Below are positions 1 to 9,516 of a stretch of 11,416 nt of DNA, piece by piece. Location of the stretch: the NCBI GenBank assembly GCA_027596945.1, contig JADGJH010001192.1, positions 1-11,416 of the forward strand. Direction: 5' to 3'. How positions within the stretch are numbered: the stretch's first letter is position 1; each line of letters starts with the position of its first letter. The notes beneath the pieces are model-generated. The model had not been told where the DNA came from. It saw only the letters and a program-made list of their open reading frames with translations, and searched no databases. The stretch comes from Physocladia obscura (taxonomy: Eukaryota > Chytridiomycota > Chytridiomycetes > Chytridiales > Chytriomycetaceae). The position numbers and the translations under genes were made by a program.

Positions 1-2971
1 CGGACATACAGAGTAAAGTTTCGGCTCCGATACTCACTGGTCCTCCACCAAATATGGGTCCACCGTCTGGATCCTTGACAGGATTCGTTTCTACACCACC
101 CCAACCTCCGCAGCCCCCGCAAGAAGTTTACACACCTCCTCCAGCACCAATATTCATTACTCCATCTCCTGCAGCTTTGCGGGCGTCTGCCTTACAAGCA
201 CCGCCACCAATCGCATCCGGAAAATCAGCAATCGCTCTTTATGACTATGATGCAACAAACGAAGAAGAGATCACAATAAGAGAAAATGATGAATTGATTG
301 TTATTGACTCATCTGATGATGATTGGTGGAATGTTCGGCTCGTTCGTAGCGGACAAGAGGGACTCGTTCCGAAACTTTATGTCGAAGTTTGTCATCATTT
401 ATTATTCTTGTTATCTGAACTCTTTTGTAGAATAGTCTACGTTTTCTAAAACTTTGTTGTCCTTTTTCCAGCTGAAAAGTAATTCTTTTGCACTGGCATC
501 GGGTCCAAGTCTTGCTGCCCCTGTCGCTATCGATGCTCAAAAAAGACAAGATGAGCAAAAAATACAAGAAGACCAACGAAAAGAAGATCTCCGACGAGAA
601 GAACAGAGACGGGACGAGCAAAGACGTGAGGTGCAACGAAGAGAGCAAGAACGCCGAGGAGAAGAGAAAAGACAAATCGAGGCAGATCGAAAGCGTGCCG
701 AAGATAAGGCGCGAAATACTCGAATGGAAGAAGAACGACGGCGTCATGACGAAGAATCTCAAAGAAAACCGACTCTGCTGGCACGACCTACCCAAGCGAC
801 CACCCATGCCCCCCCGTTACCAAAACGTGACGATGGTCCATCTCAAACCATTTCTATCCCATCAGCTGTCCCCCGACTACCAGGTAACGTCGTAACGTAT
901 TTTATCTTCCTAAACTAAATTTTTTGGACGTGCAGAACGACCGGCTGCTCCGGTTTCTCGTCCAGAAGAAGCTAAAAGGCAGCCGACAGACAGTTTAGTT
1001 CTTTTTTCGCTTTAAATTTTAATTTTTACTGTATTATTTTATGTTAACCACATAAAGTATCCAGAGCCAAACATGGCAAAAGTCAGAAAGTGGGTCGATA
1101 AGACAGGAGGATTTACGGTGGAAGCCGAATTTCTCAATATTTCTGAAGGAAAGGTTCACTTACATAAAGTAAACGGAGTCAAAATTGCAGTTCCTCTGGA
1201 AAAACTGGCTCCAGGCGAAATCGAGTTTATCAAAACGATTCCTGGTTACTCATCAATAAGTGTTGGTGGAATTGTTGGTGTTCCAACTCCAGGTGCTGCA
1301 CGTCCTCGACCAGGTGCTTCCAGTCTCTTGCCAGCCAGTGCTTATATGTATAACGGATTCGATTGGCGGGACTGGCTTTTGCGAGCTGGTGTCGCGTCAA
1401 CAGATGCTGGCGAATATGCGCTTGCGTTTGTTCGTGAAAAACTTGACAAGTCTGTTTTGGATGGTGTTGATCGAGATGTTTTGAAAGCGCTTGGTATCAG
1501 CGAAGGAGATATCATTCGAATTCGAAAGTACGCGAAGACCTCAATATCGAATGGAGCTGGATCAAAAATTGCGCAGAAGGCGAAAACTGGTTCCAGTGAG
1601 GTTTGTGTTTTCTTTTTCAATTTTTGTATAACTTTTTTGAATAGAAAATTGATCAAATTCTTGCGGATGAGCAATATGCTCGGCAATTGCAAGAACAAGA
1701 GCTCCATGGAAACACTGGAACAACTTCTGCACTTTTAAAGGGTGGTGCAAGAGGTATTCTAAATCCTGTTTATCTTGTGACATTTTGCTGAACCTTTTTT
1801 TTTTCAAGGACGTCCGACGGGTGCTGGAATTAACTCCCAGGCTATTTTGGCAGCAACATCACTTTTGTCAACTGATCGTTCCGGAAACTCTGTTCCTCCG
1901 GCACAGCAAAATATAAATCCATGGGCTGGTCAGAACTCAAATCTTGGAAGCAATGGATCTTCAACACATACTCCAACGCCGGTGCGACAAAACTCTAACT
2001 CTGGTGCACTTACTGCTCAACAGCAACTTTTGAATGCTCGACAGCAGGAAGCTTTAAATGCACAGAAGCAAGCTGAACTTGCCGCAAAGCAGCTGTACGA
2101 ACAACGAGCAATGGCAGAGCAGCAAACACTATTGGCCGCAAGAAAAGCAGCAGAATTAGACCAGCAAAAGAAACAATTGGAACTTGCGCGGATGGAAGCT
2201 GAACGAAATGCACAGCTTCAAGTGATGAAAAATGAAACTGCTAGACTAGAAGCTCAACTGGCCGAGCAGAAAAAACTGGCTGCGATGAGACCCTTGCAGC
2301 CGGCTTTGATTCCTACTCCAAGTGGTGGGCCAAGCTTGAATTTTGTTCCAGTAAGTGGGCGTTCTGTTAATGCTTTCGGTAAGCAGCTCACCTTATTTTC
2401 TCTCTTAAATTCTTTATTTACTTGTTCCTTATTAAAAATAGGCACGCAGCCGGGAATCATGCAATCAGGAAACCCACAGCCGCAGATAATCTCTCAACAA
2501 CAAGGGTTCCAAAGTGTGAATGCGTTTGGACAACAAATGATCGGAGGGTTTCAATCTCAGCAATCGCAGAACTCAAATGATAAATATGCCGCATTCAAAG
2601 ATTTGGATCCAATGTCACAGACTTCATCTGTGTTTTCAAGCAGCAATAGCCGGTCATCGCAGGCTTTCGCTGTCCCGCAGAATCAAAATTTTGTGATTCA
2701 GCAGCAACAGCAACAGCAACAGCAACTGAATTCTCAAGTATACAACACTAATCAAGGAATGTTGTATGGCGGAGGGCAAATAATGCAGTCTGGAATGAGC
2801 GGAGGGCAGCAGCCGGGGTTGATGCAGCCTGGATTCAGTTCGGTAAATCCAATTATGGCACCTTTGCAACCCCAACAAACAGGAATGATGATAGGAGGAA
2901 ATTTAACGCCGCAGCAGCTGTTGTATTTGCAGCAACAGCAGCAACAGCAACAACAGTTTGGACCTCGTTAG
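1..2971 (+). CDS. SLA1: SLA1-like endocytic actin-patch adaptor (5' end outside window)
   Basis: C-terminal 865 residues of a cortical-patch adaptor that in yeast links cargo carrying NPFxD signals to clathrin coats and restrains Las17/WASP-driven actin assembly. Exons I infer: 1-386, 472-883, 936-992, 1065-1600, 1645-1753, 1809-2378, 2442-2971; all phases agree. Domains, numbered from the first complete codon at 3: Pro-rich stretch (~28-54); SH3 (74-128) with ALYDY and the DDDWW tryptophan pair, equivalent to the third SH3 of yeast Sla1; charged Arg/Glu/Gln coiled coil (~151-228); SHD1 (~290-345, core HLHKVNGVKIAV); SAM-like SHD2 (~380-443); Gln/Ala-rich coiled coil (nt ~2018-2300); Q-rich tail with two nine-Gln tracts and one LxxQxTG kinase site. 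The order SH3, SHD1, SAM, Q/TG-rich tail is diagnostic for Sla1. SH3 domains 1 and 2 would lie upstream of the window. The stop is at 2969-2971. Exon ends are predictions; the family assignment is firm. Confidence 0.92.
2379..2441 (+). other. Intron 6 of SLA1 gene, 63 nt, in frame and free of stops
   Basis: Donor GTAAGC, T-rich body, acceptor ATAG. The length is a multiple of three and no stop occurs in frame, so both spliced and unspliced RNA stay open. Translation of the intron is a hydrophobic Leu/Phe/Ser run, out of place between Gln/Pro-rich neighbours, which argues that it is normally removed. The perfect GTAAGT at 2351-2356 cannot be the donor, because joining it to this acceptor brings a stop within 16 codons. 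Confidence 0.75.
2699..2725 (+). repeat. (CAG/CAA)9 polyglutamine tract
   Basis: Nine consecutive Gln codons of mixed CAG and CAA in the C-terminal tail of the SLA1 homologue. The mixed codons interrupt the pure triplet and should limit slippage. Confidence 0.9.
2930..2956 (+). repeat. Second (CAG/CAA)9 polyglutamine tract
   Basis: Nine Gln codons, mixed CAG/CAA, four codons before the stop of the SLA1 homologue. It has the same length as the tract at 2699-2725. Such tails in fungal endocytic proteins are often prion-like low-complexity regions; that role is inference here. Confidence 0.9.
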
Positions 2972-3019
2972 TGTTGGTGTGATACTTAATGACAAATTTT
3001 TTTCTTTTTTGCTTTTTGA

Positions 3020-6000
3020 ATGTCGACTGAGAGATGGACACCACCTGGCAGCATACCAGCCCGCAGAAAGTCTGCAGTGCTGTTACGAGGAAAGGAAATA
3101 TCCTCATCTTTGACACTGCCTACGCAGCTGGTTTGCTTTTTATTAGCAGCAACCCAATCTGATTAAATCTACCAGAACTGGGAACTTTCTCCCTCTGCTA
3201 TTCTCGTTCTTTCGCGGGAACACGGTGCTCGCCAAGCTCTCTCCATATTAGCTGCAACAGGCACAGGTGAAAATAGCTCTTTGCTCGGCAGCGAAAACGG
3301 AAACCCTGGCTTTACTTACATTCCAATGACCCTCGAAAGTTTCACAAAAATATTCGAAGCATCCACAGGAAACAGTCGCTTTTTGCTTCCTCTCCAAACA
3401 AACAAAGAAGATGTGCTGTTTGTTCCGCCAATTCATTTGTTGATTCCTTTTCCGGAAGTCTTGTCCTGCTATCTCCGAACAATAACCCCAGCTTCACTCA
3501 AATCTTTACTAAATGCGCCAATTCGAATCAAACAAAAACGCGAAGACTTAATCGACTCTTGTCGAGCACCAATGTCGCCTTTTGTTTATGCGTTGAAAGG
3601 GATTTTTACTTCATCTGCTGCAATTCTTGCAAAACTGGGTTGTCGCATTGAGTTGCCTGCGCTCGCATTTTATATCATGAACAACCCTTGGAATACCAAT
3701 ATTTCAGAAATTGTTGATGAATTCAAAAAGGCTGCAAGTGAAGAAAAAGCCTTATGGAACGAGACTCATCCAGTTTATAAAGCAAACTTTTTCGGAATGC
3801 TTGCTGCAGTATCTAAAGTTGAACGCCCAATCTCTGACCCTTTTTCAAAGAAAAACCTATTTGCCCTACTGGACGAATTCCACTTGCATAATTCAAATTT
3901 TGCTTTTGAGCCTGATTCTGAGGCCCGTGAGCCTTTCAAGTTGCTTGTTCGTCACAATCACAAAATTTTGTTTGAATGGTTCAAGCAAATTATTGAAGGT
4001 CCTGTAACATTCACAAGTAGTTTTCTTGCAAGAGCTATGTCTGAAGGAAACCATGAGTGTTTGGAAACATGGGTTTGGCGTGATGGAAGTCAGCTTGTAT
4101 CTTTCCATGAAATACAGGAGTTTGAATGGAAAGCAAAAAAGAAAACAGAAATGGATAATATTTCAAGATATATTCCACCTTTCAATGCTGGTAACCAAGC
4201 TTTTTTTAGCATGGGGGAAAATTTTAGAACCAATTACGTTGAAATTTATGCTGCAAAGTATGTTCATATGGCTATCAGACATGTGGACACTGTTAAATTC
4301 TTGATATCCAAAGTTGGAGAATCTCCAAATGCAGTTTTAAAATATTTTGACTTGCAAGCAAAAGGGAGAAAAGGGATGATCACATTGCTGGATATGGCCC
4401 TTTCATATCATGCAGATGAAACTGCTACTTACTTGTTGAGCTTGAAAGATTGCACATGTTCTGAGCATAGCATTGGTGAACGTGCACGATATTTTAGAAA
4501 TGAGGGTGCCAATAACCCTTCTCCTGAATTGATAAATCTTATTCAAGCTTTTGCCAGACATCCAAAGTGTGGTCCAATATTGATGCAACACATTCCTGAT
4601 TTGCCTTTATTTCTTCGATATCTGAAAGTTCCAGTTGAAAAATTCCAGTCTCTCTTTGATGGGCCTACTTCTATTCTATCAGTGGACAGACCAGTTTGGA
4701 ATGAAAATAAGGAAAATTTGGGAACTTATCTCCATATAGCTATGCGTACTCGAGATTATGATCTTCTTCAAATGCTTTTGACAAAATCACCAAATCTTGA
4801 ATTTCAAGAAATTGGTGGAATGACTGTCCTTCATTTTGCTGCATCAATGATTCAGCCAGAATCTTCATCAGACCTTTCAAACTCTAAAGATAATGAAATT
4901 CTAAATTTGCTACTTAAAAATTCACATACTATTGCTGCAATTGATCAACCAAACCTGATTGGTTTGACACCTCTCATGCTTGCCATGATTAAACGTGAAA
5001 TATCGAAAAATCCCTCCAAAAATGATTCAGTTGTCACCAAAATTTTAAATCGTTATGCTGAAATATGCAATGGAGAAGATTCACCACGATTTAATTACTG
5101 GGATCCAATAAGTGGGTCAATTTTGCATAATCTTGCATGTCTATTCATCAATGTTGTTGAAAACAACAATTTATACCATCCAATTGAACTTGGGCTTAAT
5201 CCTCAGCATATAAAACAAATTTTTGAAATGTTTATTTGCAAAGCAGAAAAGGATTGTGAAAAAGGTGGTGGTGCAAAGTGGCTATTGAAATGGAACTCTA
5301 ATCTGGAAACCAAAGAAAATTGCACTGCATTGGATTTGATTTACCTTCGTGGGCTTCATTGGGAATCTCAAAAAATGTATGTTCAGGCCCAGGGCTTTGA
5401 TCAATGTGTGAAAAGTCTTGAAACCATTGGTTTGAGGCTGTCTGAAATTGGTGTTCTGAAGGAAATTTATTCCAAACACATAGCAGCAGAAGCTGCTGCT
5501 GCCACTGCAGCAGCTGTTGTACCACCTGCAGTTGCTCCAAATAAACGAAAAGATCCACGAATTGCACATCTTCAACCCATTGTATTTGGTTAGTTTTTTT
5601 ATTGCAAATCTTTTCAGCACTAATAGAATGACAAAAAAAAGTGAAGGAAATAACTTCTCAAGAAATTTCACCAATTTCTGCTCAAGATTCAATTTCATTA
5701 CAATCACCCATACAATTAGATTCTATTGCTGGTAATTAATTTGCTGTTTTTTTTTTGTTATTATTACTCTTATGACTGTTATTTTTTATTTTTTTGTTCT
5801 GTGCTTATTGTTTGTCAATATTAACAATCTCAAACAGACCAAATGCACTCACAATTTGCCCACAAAAACATCCAAGACCCAGATGCTTACAGTCAAATTT
5901 CAACAGCAATTACAATTCCACAAGCTCTTGAACAAGAAATTGATTTTCCCAAGGCCCATAAACAACAGTTTATGGAAATTCCAAGACATGTACTTTCAGC

Positions 6001-7779
6001 ACTGCACTCATCGTCATTTGAAACTGTGAAAGGATATTTTGAAAGGCTGACAACATTAGAGGCACATTCTGCAATACAAAGTCAAAATACAAGTGATTGC
6101 CGCATTCCATTGCATTATTTTGCTGATATTCAAAGTATTGATTTCCGAAGATGCAGAACAGATATGCCTGGAGATTTCCTTTCAAATTTGGAAGAGATGG
6201 GACAATTTCTATCAGACAATATTCCAGAAAAAATTAACTGCTTTGACATTAATTGTCTGACACCACTTGCTACATCAATTTTGAATGATGCAAAATGCAA
6301 TGAACCAAATAATAAGCTGTTTCAATCATCTCGGAAACCTCCTTTAAAGTCTGTTATTACAACTATATTGGAAAATGCAGGATGCAGTTGTTCTGGATTC
6401 AACAAGCATGGCCAAACTGTAATTCATGGTGTTGTGTTGAAATTTTTGGAGTCATGTAATATGCAGCAAAAGTCAGGAAACAAAGGCTTTCTTGATCAGG
6501 AAGAAGCTTCTGCTGCCATCAAAGCATTTATTGAATATGGAGTTGATATAAATGCTGAGGATGACACCAATCACACAGCTCTTGATTTGCTTTTGGCTGA
6601 AGCTGGTCCATTATTTTTAGCTTCAACAAGTCAAGACTGTGAATTTAAGTATGCTGTTGATTGGAATTCAAGTGAAAGCTCTTCATTTCTTGATTCACAG
6701 AAAGCATTTATTGAAACAATGAGATTTTTTGGTGGAAAGTTTGGTATTGAGCTATATGTCATAAGAGATACACTTTCTGGTGAAAGCTTCTATTGTAATA
6801 CTACTATATCTGGAGGTTTGTTTTCTTTTTTTACTTTTTTTTAAAATTTTTACTGTGTGCTATTCTACAAATAGTTGATGAGATTGATGATGGGAATAAT
6901 TCAGAATATAGTGCTGTAATTGAAGAAACTGAAGCAGCTGGATCTAAATTGGAATTCAACAACTTGGTTTATTCATGCAATATACCTGCAATTCAAGATT
7001 ATATTAAACACTTGGCACCAAAAAATCAAGATCAACTGATGCATAAACGAGATGAATATGGAAATTTGCCAATTCATACCCTTGCATTGACTCCAAACTC
7101 TTTTAGAGTTCATGTTAATAGAGCAACCCAAGAAGAAAAAATCAAGATCCAAGATCTTGTGAAATCTGTCTCAGATATCCTGGAAGAAGATTTAAGAAAT
7201 TCTTTTAATGACAATTCAATGAATGCTATGGCACTTTCAATTCTTGTGGATGCTCATATTGATAATTTAATGGTATCAGCATCAAATCCACCTGAGCAAT
7301 CACTTATGTCAGCCCTTCTTGAAGAGATGGGATTCAACCTCCACACAATTGATGCTGAAAAAAGACGCAATGTTATTCATGGAACAGTTTTGACTTGGCT
7401 TGATCATGTGAAAAAAGGGCTCTATGATGAAAAAACCTTTGCAATTGAATCATTTTCATCTGCAATTAAGGCATATGTTATTGCTGGGGTTGATATAAAT
7501 TTTCGTGATTGGAACTTGCACACACCACTGGACTTGCTCATGGAAAGTCCTGGAGCCCCTTTTTTGTCTCCAGGGTTTGTGGGAGCTGAAAATCTGATCA
7601 ACTGGTTTGCGCCTGAAAATGCACAATTACGCGAAATTAGAGACATATTTCGTGACTACCTGATAACAATGGGTGCCAAGACAGGAGGAGAGATTGAAAT
7701 CGAGCATATGAAAAACGGTGGGAAAAGAAGGCATATCGATTTTGGAGATTTAAAAATCTCCAAGATCACAAAAATTTAA
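3020..7779 (+). CDS. Large ankyrin-like repeat protein of unknown function (1,498 aa model)
   Basis: I do not recognise this as a named protein. Model: exons 3020-3130, 3176-5588, 5642-5731, 5838-6815, 6875-7779; they sum to 4,497 nt, a multiple of three, and all junction phases agree. The ATG at 3020 is the first in the open frame, 48 bp after the SLA1 stop; splicing removes an in-frame TAA at 3164. Residues ~1-550 match no domain I know, though scattered helix pairs around 380-450 (for example HMAIRHVDTVKFLIS) look ankyrin-like. Residues ~553-797, ~921-1175 and ~1222-1473 are three related modules of five degenerate ankyrin-type repeats, with signatures such as LTPL, TVIHG and GVDIN..D...HTALDLL. 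An Ala-rich linker (~807-822) leads into a basic KRKDPR patch. No signal peptide or membrane segment is seen, so it is probably an intracellular binding scaffold (inference). Weakest point: intron 3 (5589-5641) uses an AAG acceptor. If it is not spliced, the gene ends at 5593 (842 aa) and a second gene starts near the ATG at 5843. Confidence 0.65.
4721..5457 (+). repeat. Ankyrin-like module 1 (protein residues ~553-797)
   Basis: First of three five-unit modules in the unknown protein. Unit openings in order: GTYLHIAM, GMTVLHFAA, GLTPLMLAM, GSILHNLA, CTALDLIYL. Units B to E correspond in order to those of the two later modules. This copy is the most diverged: its fourth unit lacks the GVDIN motif shared by modules 2 and 3. 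Confidence 0.6.
5482..5500 (+). repeat. Perfect hairpin inside the Ala-rich linker coding region
   Basis: AGCAGCAG, a three-base loop AAG, then CTGCTGCT: a perfect 8-bp inverted repeat of GCA/GCT alanine codons. It lies just before the proposed intron 3 and encodes the start of a low-complexity Ala/Val/Pro linker. Confidence 0.8.
5984..6747 (+). repeat. Ankyrin-like module 2 (protein residues ~921-1175)
   Basis: Second module. Unit cues: RHVLSALHSSSFETVKGYF, RIPLHYFAD, LTPLATSIL, QTVIHGVVLKFL, then AAIKAFIEYGVDINAED and HTALDLLLAEAGPLFL. It is closest to module 3, with which it shares VIHG.VL, SAIKA(F/Y), GVDIN and LDLL at matching spacing. Confidence 0.75.
6949..7700 (+). repeat. Ankyrin-like module 3 (protein residues ~1223-1473)
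   Basis: Third module. Unit cues: FNNLVYSCNIPAIQDYI, NLPIHTLAL, AMALSILVD, RNVIHGTVLTWL, then SAIKAYVIAGVDINFRD and HTPLDLLMESPGAPFLS. It ends about 25 residues before the stop, followed by a short basic tail (GGKRRH). Confidence 0.75.
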
Positions 7780-7966
7780 TAGTTTTTGGAGCGAATTTTT
7801 TCTTTCTGTCAATTCTTTATATATTTTTACAAAATATTGCTTTGTGCGAAAAAACGTACGGAACCAAGACAGCTAACAAAACAAAAAAAAAATGTTTGAA
7901 AGAAGAATAAAAAAATTTTTTTTTTGAAATGTCAATGCGCAATGCGATTTACTTTATTTTTCAAAA
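7780..7966. other. Convergent 3' intergenic spacer
   Basis: 187 bp between the stops of the repeat protein (plus) and the formamidase (minus). It is strongly A/T-rich with A and T runs and an AATAAA on the plus strand near 7905, a plausible poly(A) signal for the upstream gene. No gene is seen. Confidence 0.6.
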
Positions 7967-9309
7967 TCACTTGCTTGGCTTTTTTCCAACAACTCGCGCA
8001 CAGTCACCCAAATTATGAACAATTGGCCCTCCTGACACTGGAGTCAAATCAAAATCAAAGATTTCAAGCGGAAGACCTATAGTAGCGCATGCATTCGGAA
8101 CATCTACAATACCAGCCAATTTACCCTCAACAGGGGCAGCACCGAGTAGTAGATATGCTTGGTACCCGGTATATCCAAATTTTTTCAAATGCTCAATAGC
8201 ATTCAAGCATGCCATACGGTAAGAAATTGTAGCGTCCAAGAAAAACTGCTTGCCGGCTTCATCCACAGAGATTCCTTGAAACGTCAAAAGACGGTTATAG
8301 CGCGGTTCCACTGGGCCGGGCAAGTATATTGGATTTTTTGCACCGTACAAAGCCATACCATTCTTGATGATTTCCGTTTTCAAGGTTAGAATGCCGGCCA
8401 TTTCAATTGCACCGCAAAAAGATATCTCGCCATCACCTTGCGAAAAGTGGATGTCCCCCATCGAGAGTTTTGCCCCGGTAACATAGACTGGGAAATAAAC
8501 TTTTGAGCCGCGAGAAAGATTCTTGATGTCGCAGTTTCCTCCGTGTTCACGCGGTGGTACAGTACGTGCGGCATCGTGGCCGTGCGAATGCGTACATGAC
8601 GCATTGTGCATCCACGCACCTTTGAGCGTTGGTGGATTTGCTAATGCTGGAATACGGTTGGGATCCGTGGAGATCAACTCGGCTTCACGTTTATTCCAAG
8701 TTTCAAGAAGTTCTTGTGAAGGAGCACATCCCATAAGACCAGGATGAATCAGCCCCGCGAATCTCACCTATAAATATTTAATAAAAAATATAAAAAAAGA
8801 AAGAAAAAAAGAGCGACACCCCAGGAATATGACGAGATTTGGCAAAAATTCCCTCAAAGTCCCAGATAGCTTTGGCGGCTTCAGGATAGTGTTCGTCAAG
8901 GAATCCGCCACCATTGTTTCTCGCAAAGATTCCAGTGAACCCCCATTCATTACCCGGAATCGGTTGAACATCTGAGATCTCGACGCAAAGTAAATCGCCT
9001 GGTTCAGCTCCCGATACGTGGATGGGGCCGGACAAATAGTGGACTTGGCTAAGATCAACGTTTGCAATGTCGGAGGCATCATCGTTGTTTGAGATCTGGC
9101 CACCAGTCCAATCGATGCATTCGACCTAAAAGTCAAGCAGAAGCAAAAAAAAATGAAATCAGAAGAACCAAACAACCAACCTTGAACAATTCGCCGGGCA
9201 AAACAGTTGCGACGGAATTAATATTTGGATGCCAGCGGTTGTGAACGGGTGTTGGTTGCTCACTGGCCGGTTTACTAATGTCGACTTTGCACACTGTTCT
9301 GATTGTCAT
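7967..9309 (-). CDS. fmdS: Formamidase (FmdA/AmdA acetamidase-formamidase family)
   Basis: Cytosolic amidohydrolase that converts formamide to formate and ammonia, letting fungi use formamide as a nitrogen source. Exons on the minus strand: 9309-9181, 9125-8820, 8767-7967 (129+306+801 nt), giving 411 aa, the usual length for this family (~400-415). All junctions are in phase 0 with TAG acceptors. Family landmarks: PVHNRWHPNI (21-30), CIDWTGGQISNND (46-58), GAEPGDLL (82-89), WGFTGIFARNNGGGF (104-118), IHPGLMGCAPS (residues ~151-161), a His/Cys-rich HNASCTHSHGH (199-209), PPREHGGN (216-223) and GDIHFSQGDGEI followed by CGAIEMAG (249-270). The ATG at 9309 gives the expected N-terminus (MTIRTVCKVDISKPA). 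The gene is intact with no frameshift. GATA-type sites upstream fit nitrogen control. Acetamidase activity cannot be excluded from sequence, but similarity to formamidases is closest. Confidence 0.93.
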
Positions 9310-9449
9310 TTTGGAAGTTTTATGATCCTTCGAAAAAAGAAATTCGGCAGAAAAATCAAGAGTGGCACAAAAGCCAAAGCCACAGCGATTGAATCATCGG
9401 TTGGCGCCGCGGAAAGAGAACGCAAAAAACTGAACAACTACTGTTGAAT

Positions 9450-9455
9450 TTATCG
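9450..9455 (-). promoter_or_regulatory. Putative GATA-factor site (CGATAA on minus strand)
   Basis: Matches the HGATAR consensus bound by fungal AreA/Nit2-type GATA regulators and points toward the formamidase, about 140 bp upstream of its ATG. A single short match is weak alone; it gains weight from the pair at 9527-9543. Confidence 0.35.
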
Positions 9456-9516
9456 ATGTTAATTTCCTTAGCCGCTGCCTTTCGGTATGTGAATCTGTCT
9501 TCAAATGAATGCAAAT

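Noticed and set aside
301..807. Minus-strand ORF of 168 codons opposite SLA1
   Set aside because: Antisense of the Arg/Glu-rich coiled coil and an intron; composition (Phe/Leu/Ser runs) is that of a shadow.
2351..2356. Perfect GTAAGT donor in the SLA1 gene
   Set aside because: Joining it to the acceptor at 2441 changes frame and meets a stop within 16 codons; the donor at 2379 keeps the frame.
2853..3116. Minus-strand ORF opposite the SLA1 3' end
   Set aside because: It is the antisense of the polyglutamine region (giving Ala/Val runs) and T-rich spacer; no family resemblance.
3034..3166. Alternative ATG frame at 3034 that also looks protein-like
   Set aside because: Unspliced it stops at TGA near 3160; spliced with the same intron it ends soon after in TGA near 3268 and cannot join the long open frame, whereas the ATG at 3020 does.
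5594..5842. Gap as a normal intergenic region between two separate genes
   Set aside because: The segment 5642-5731 is open in a frame that joins both sides with correct phases, so a continuous gene is preferred; the two-gene model is kept as the stated alternative.
9229..9447. Plus-strand ORF at the formamidase 5' end
   Set aside because: Overlaps formamidase exon 1 on the other strand and has no protein-like motif.
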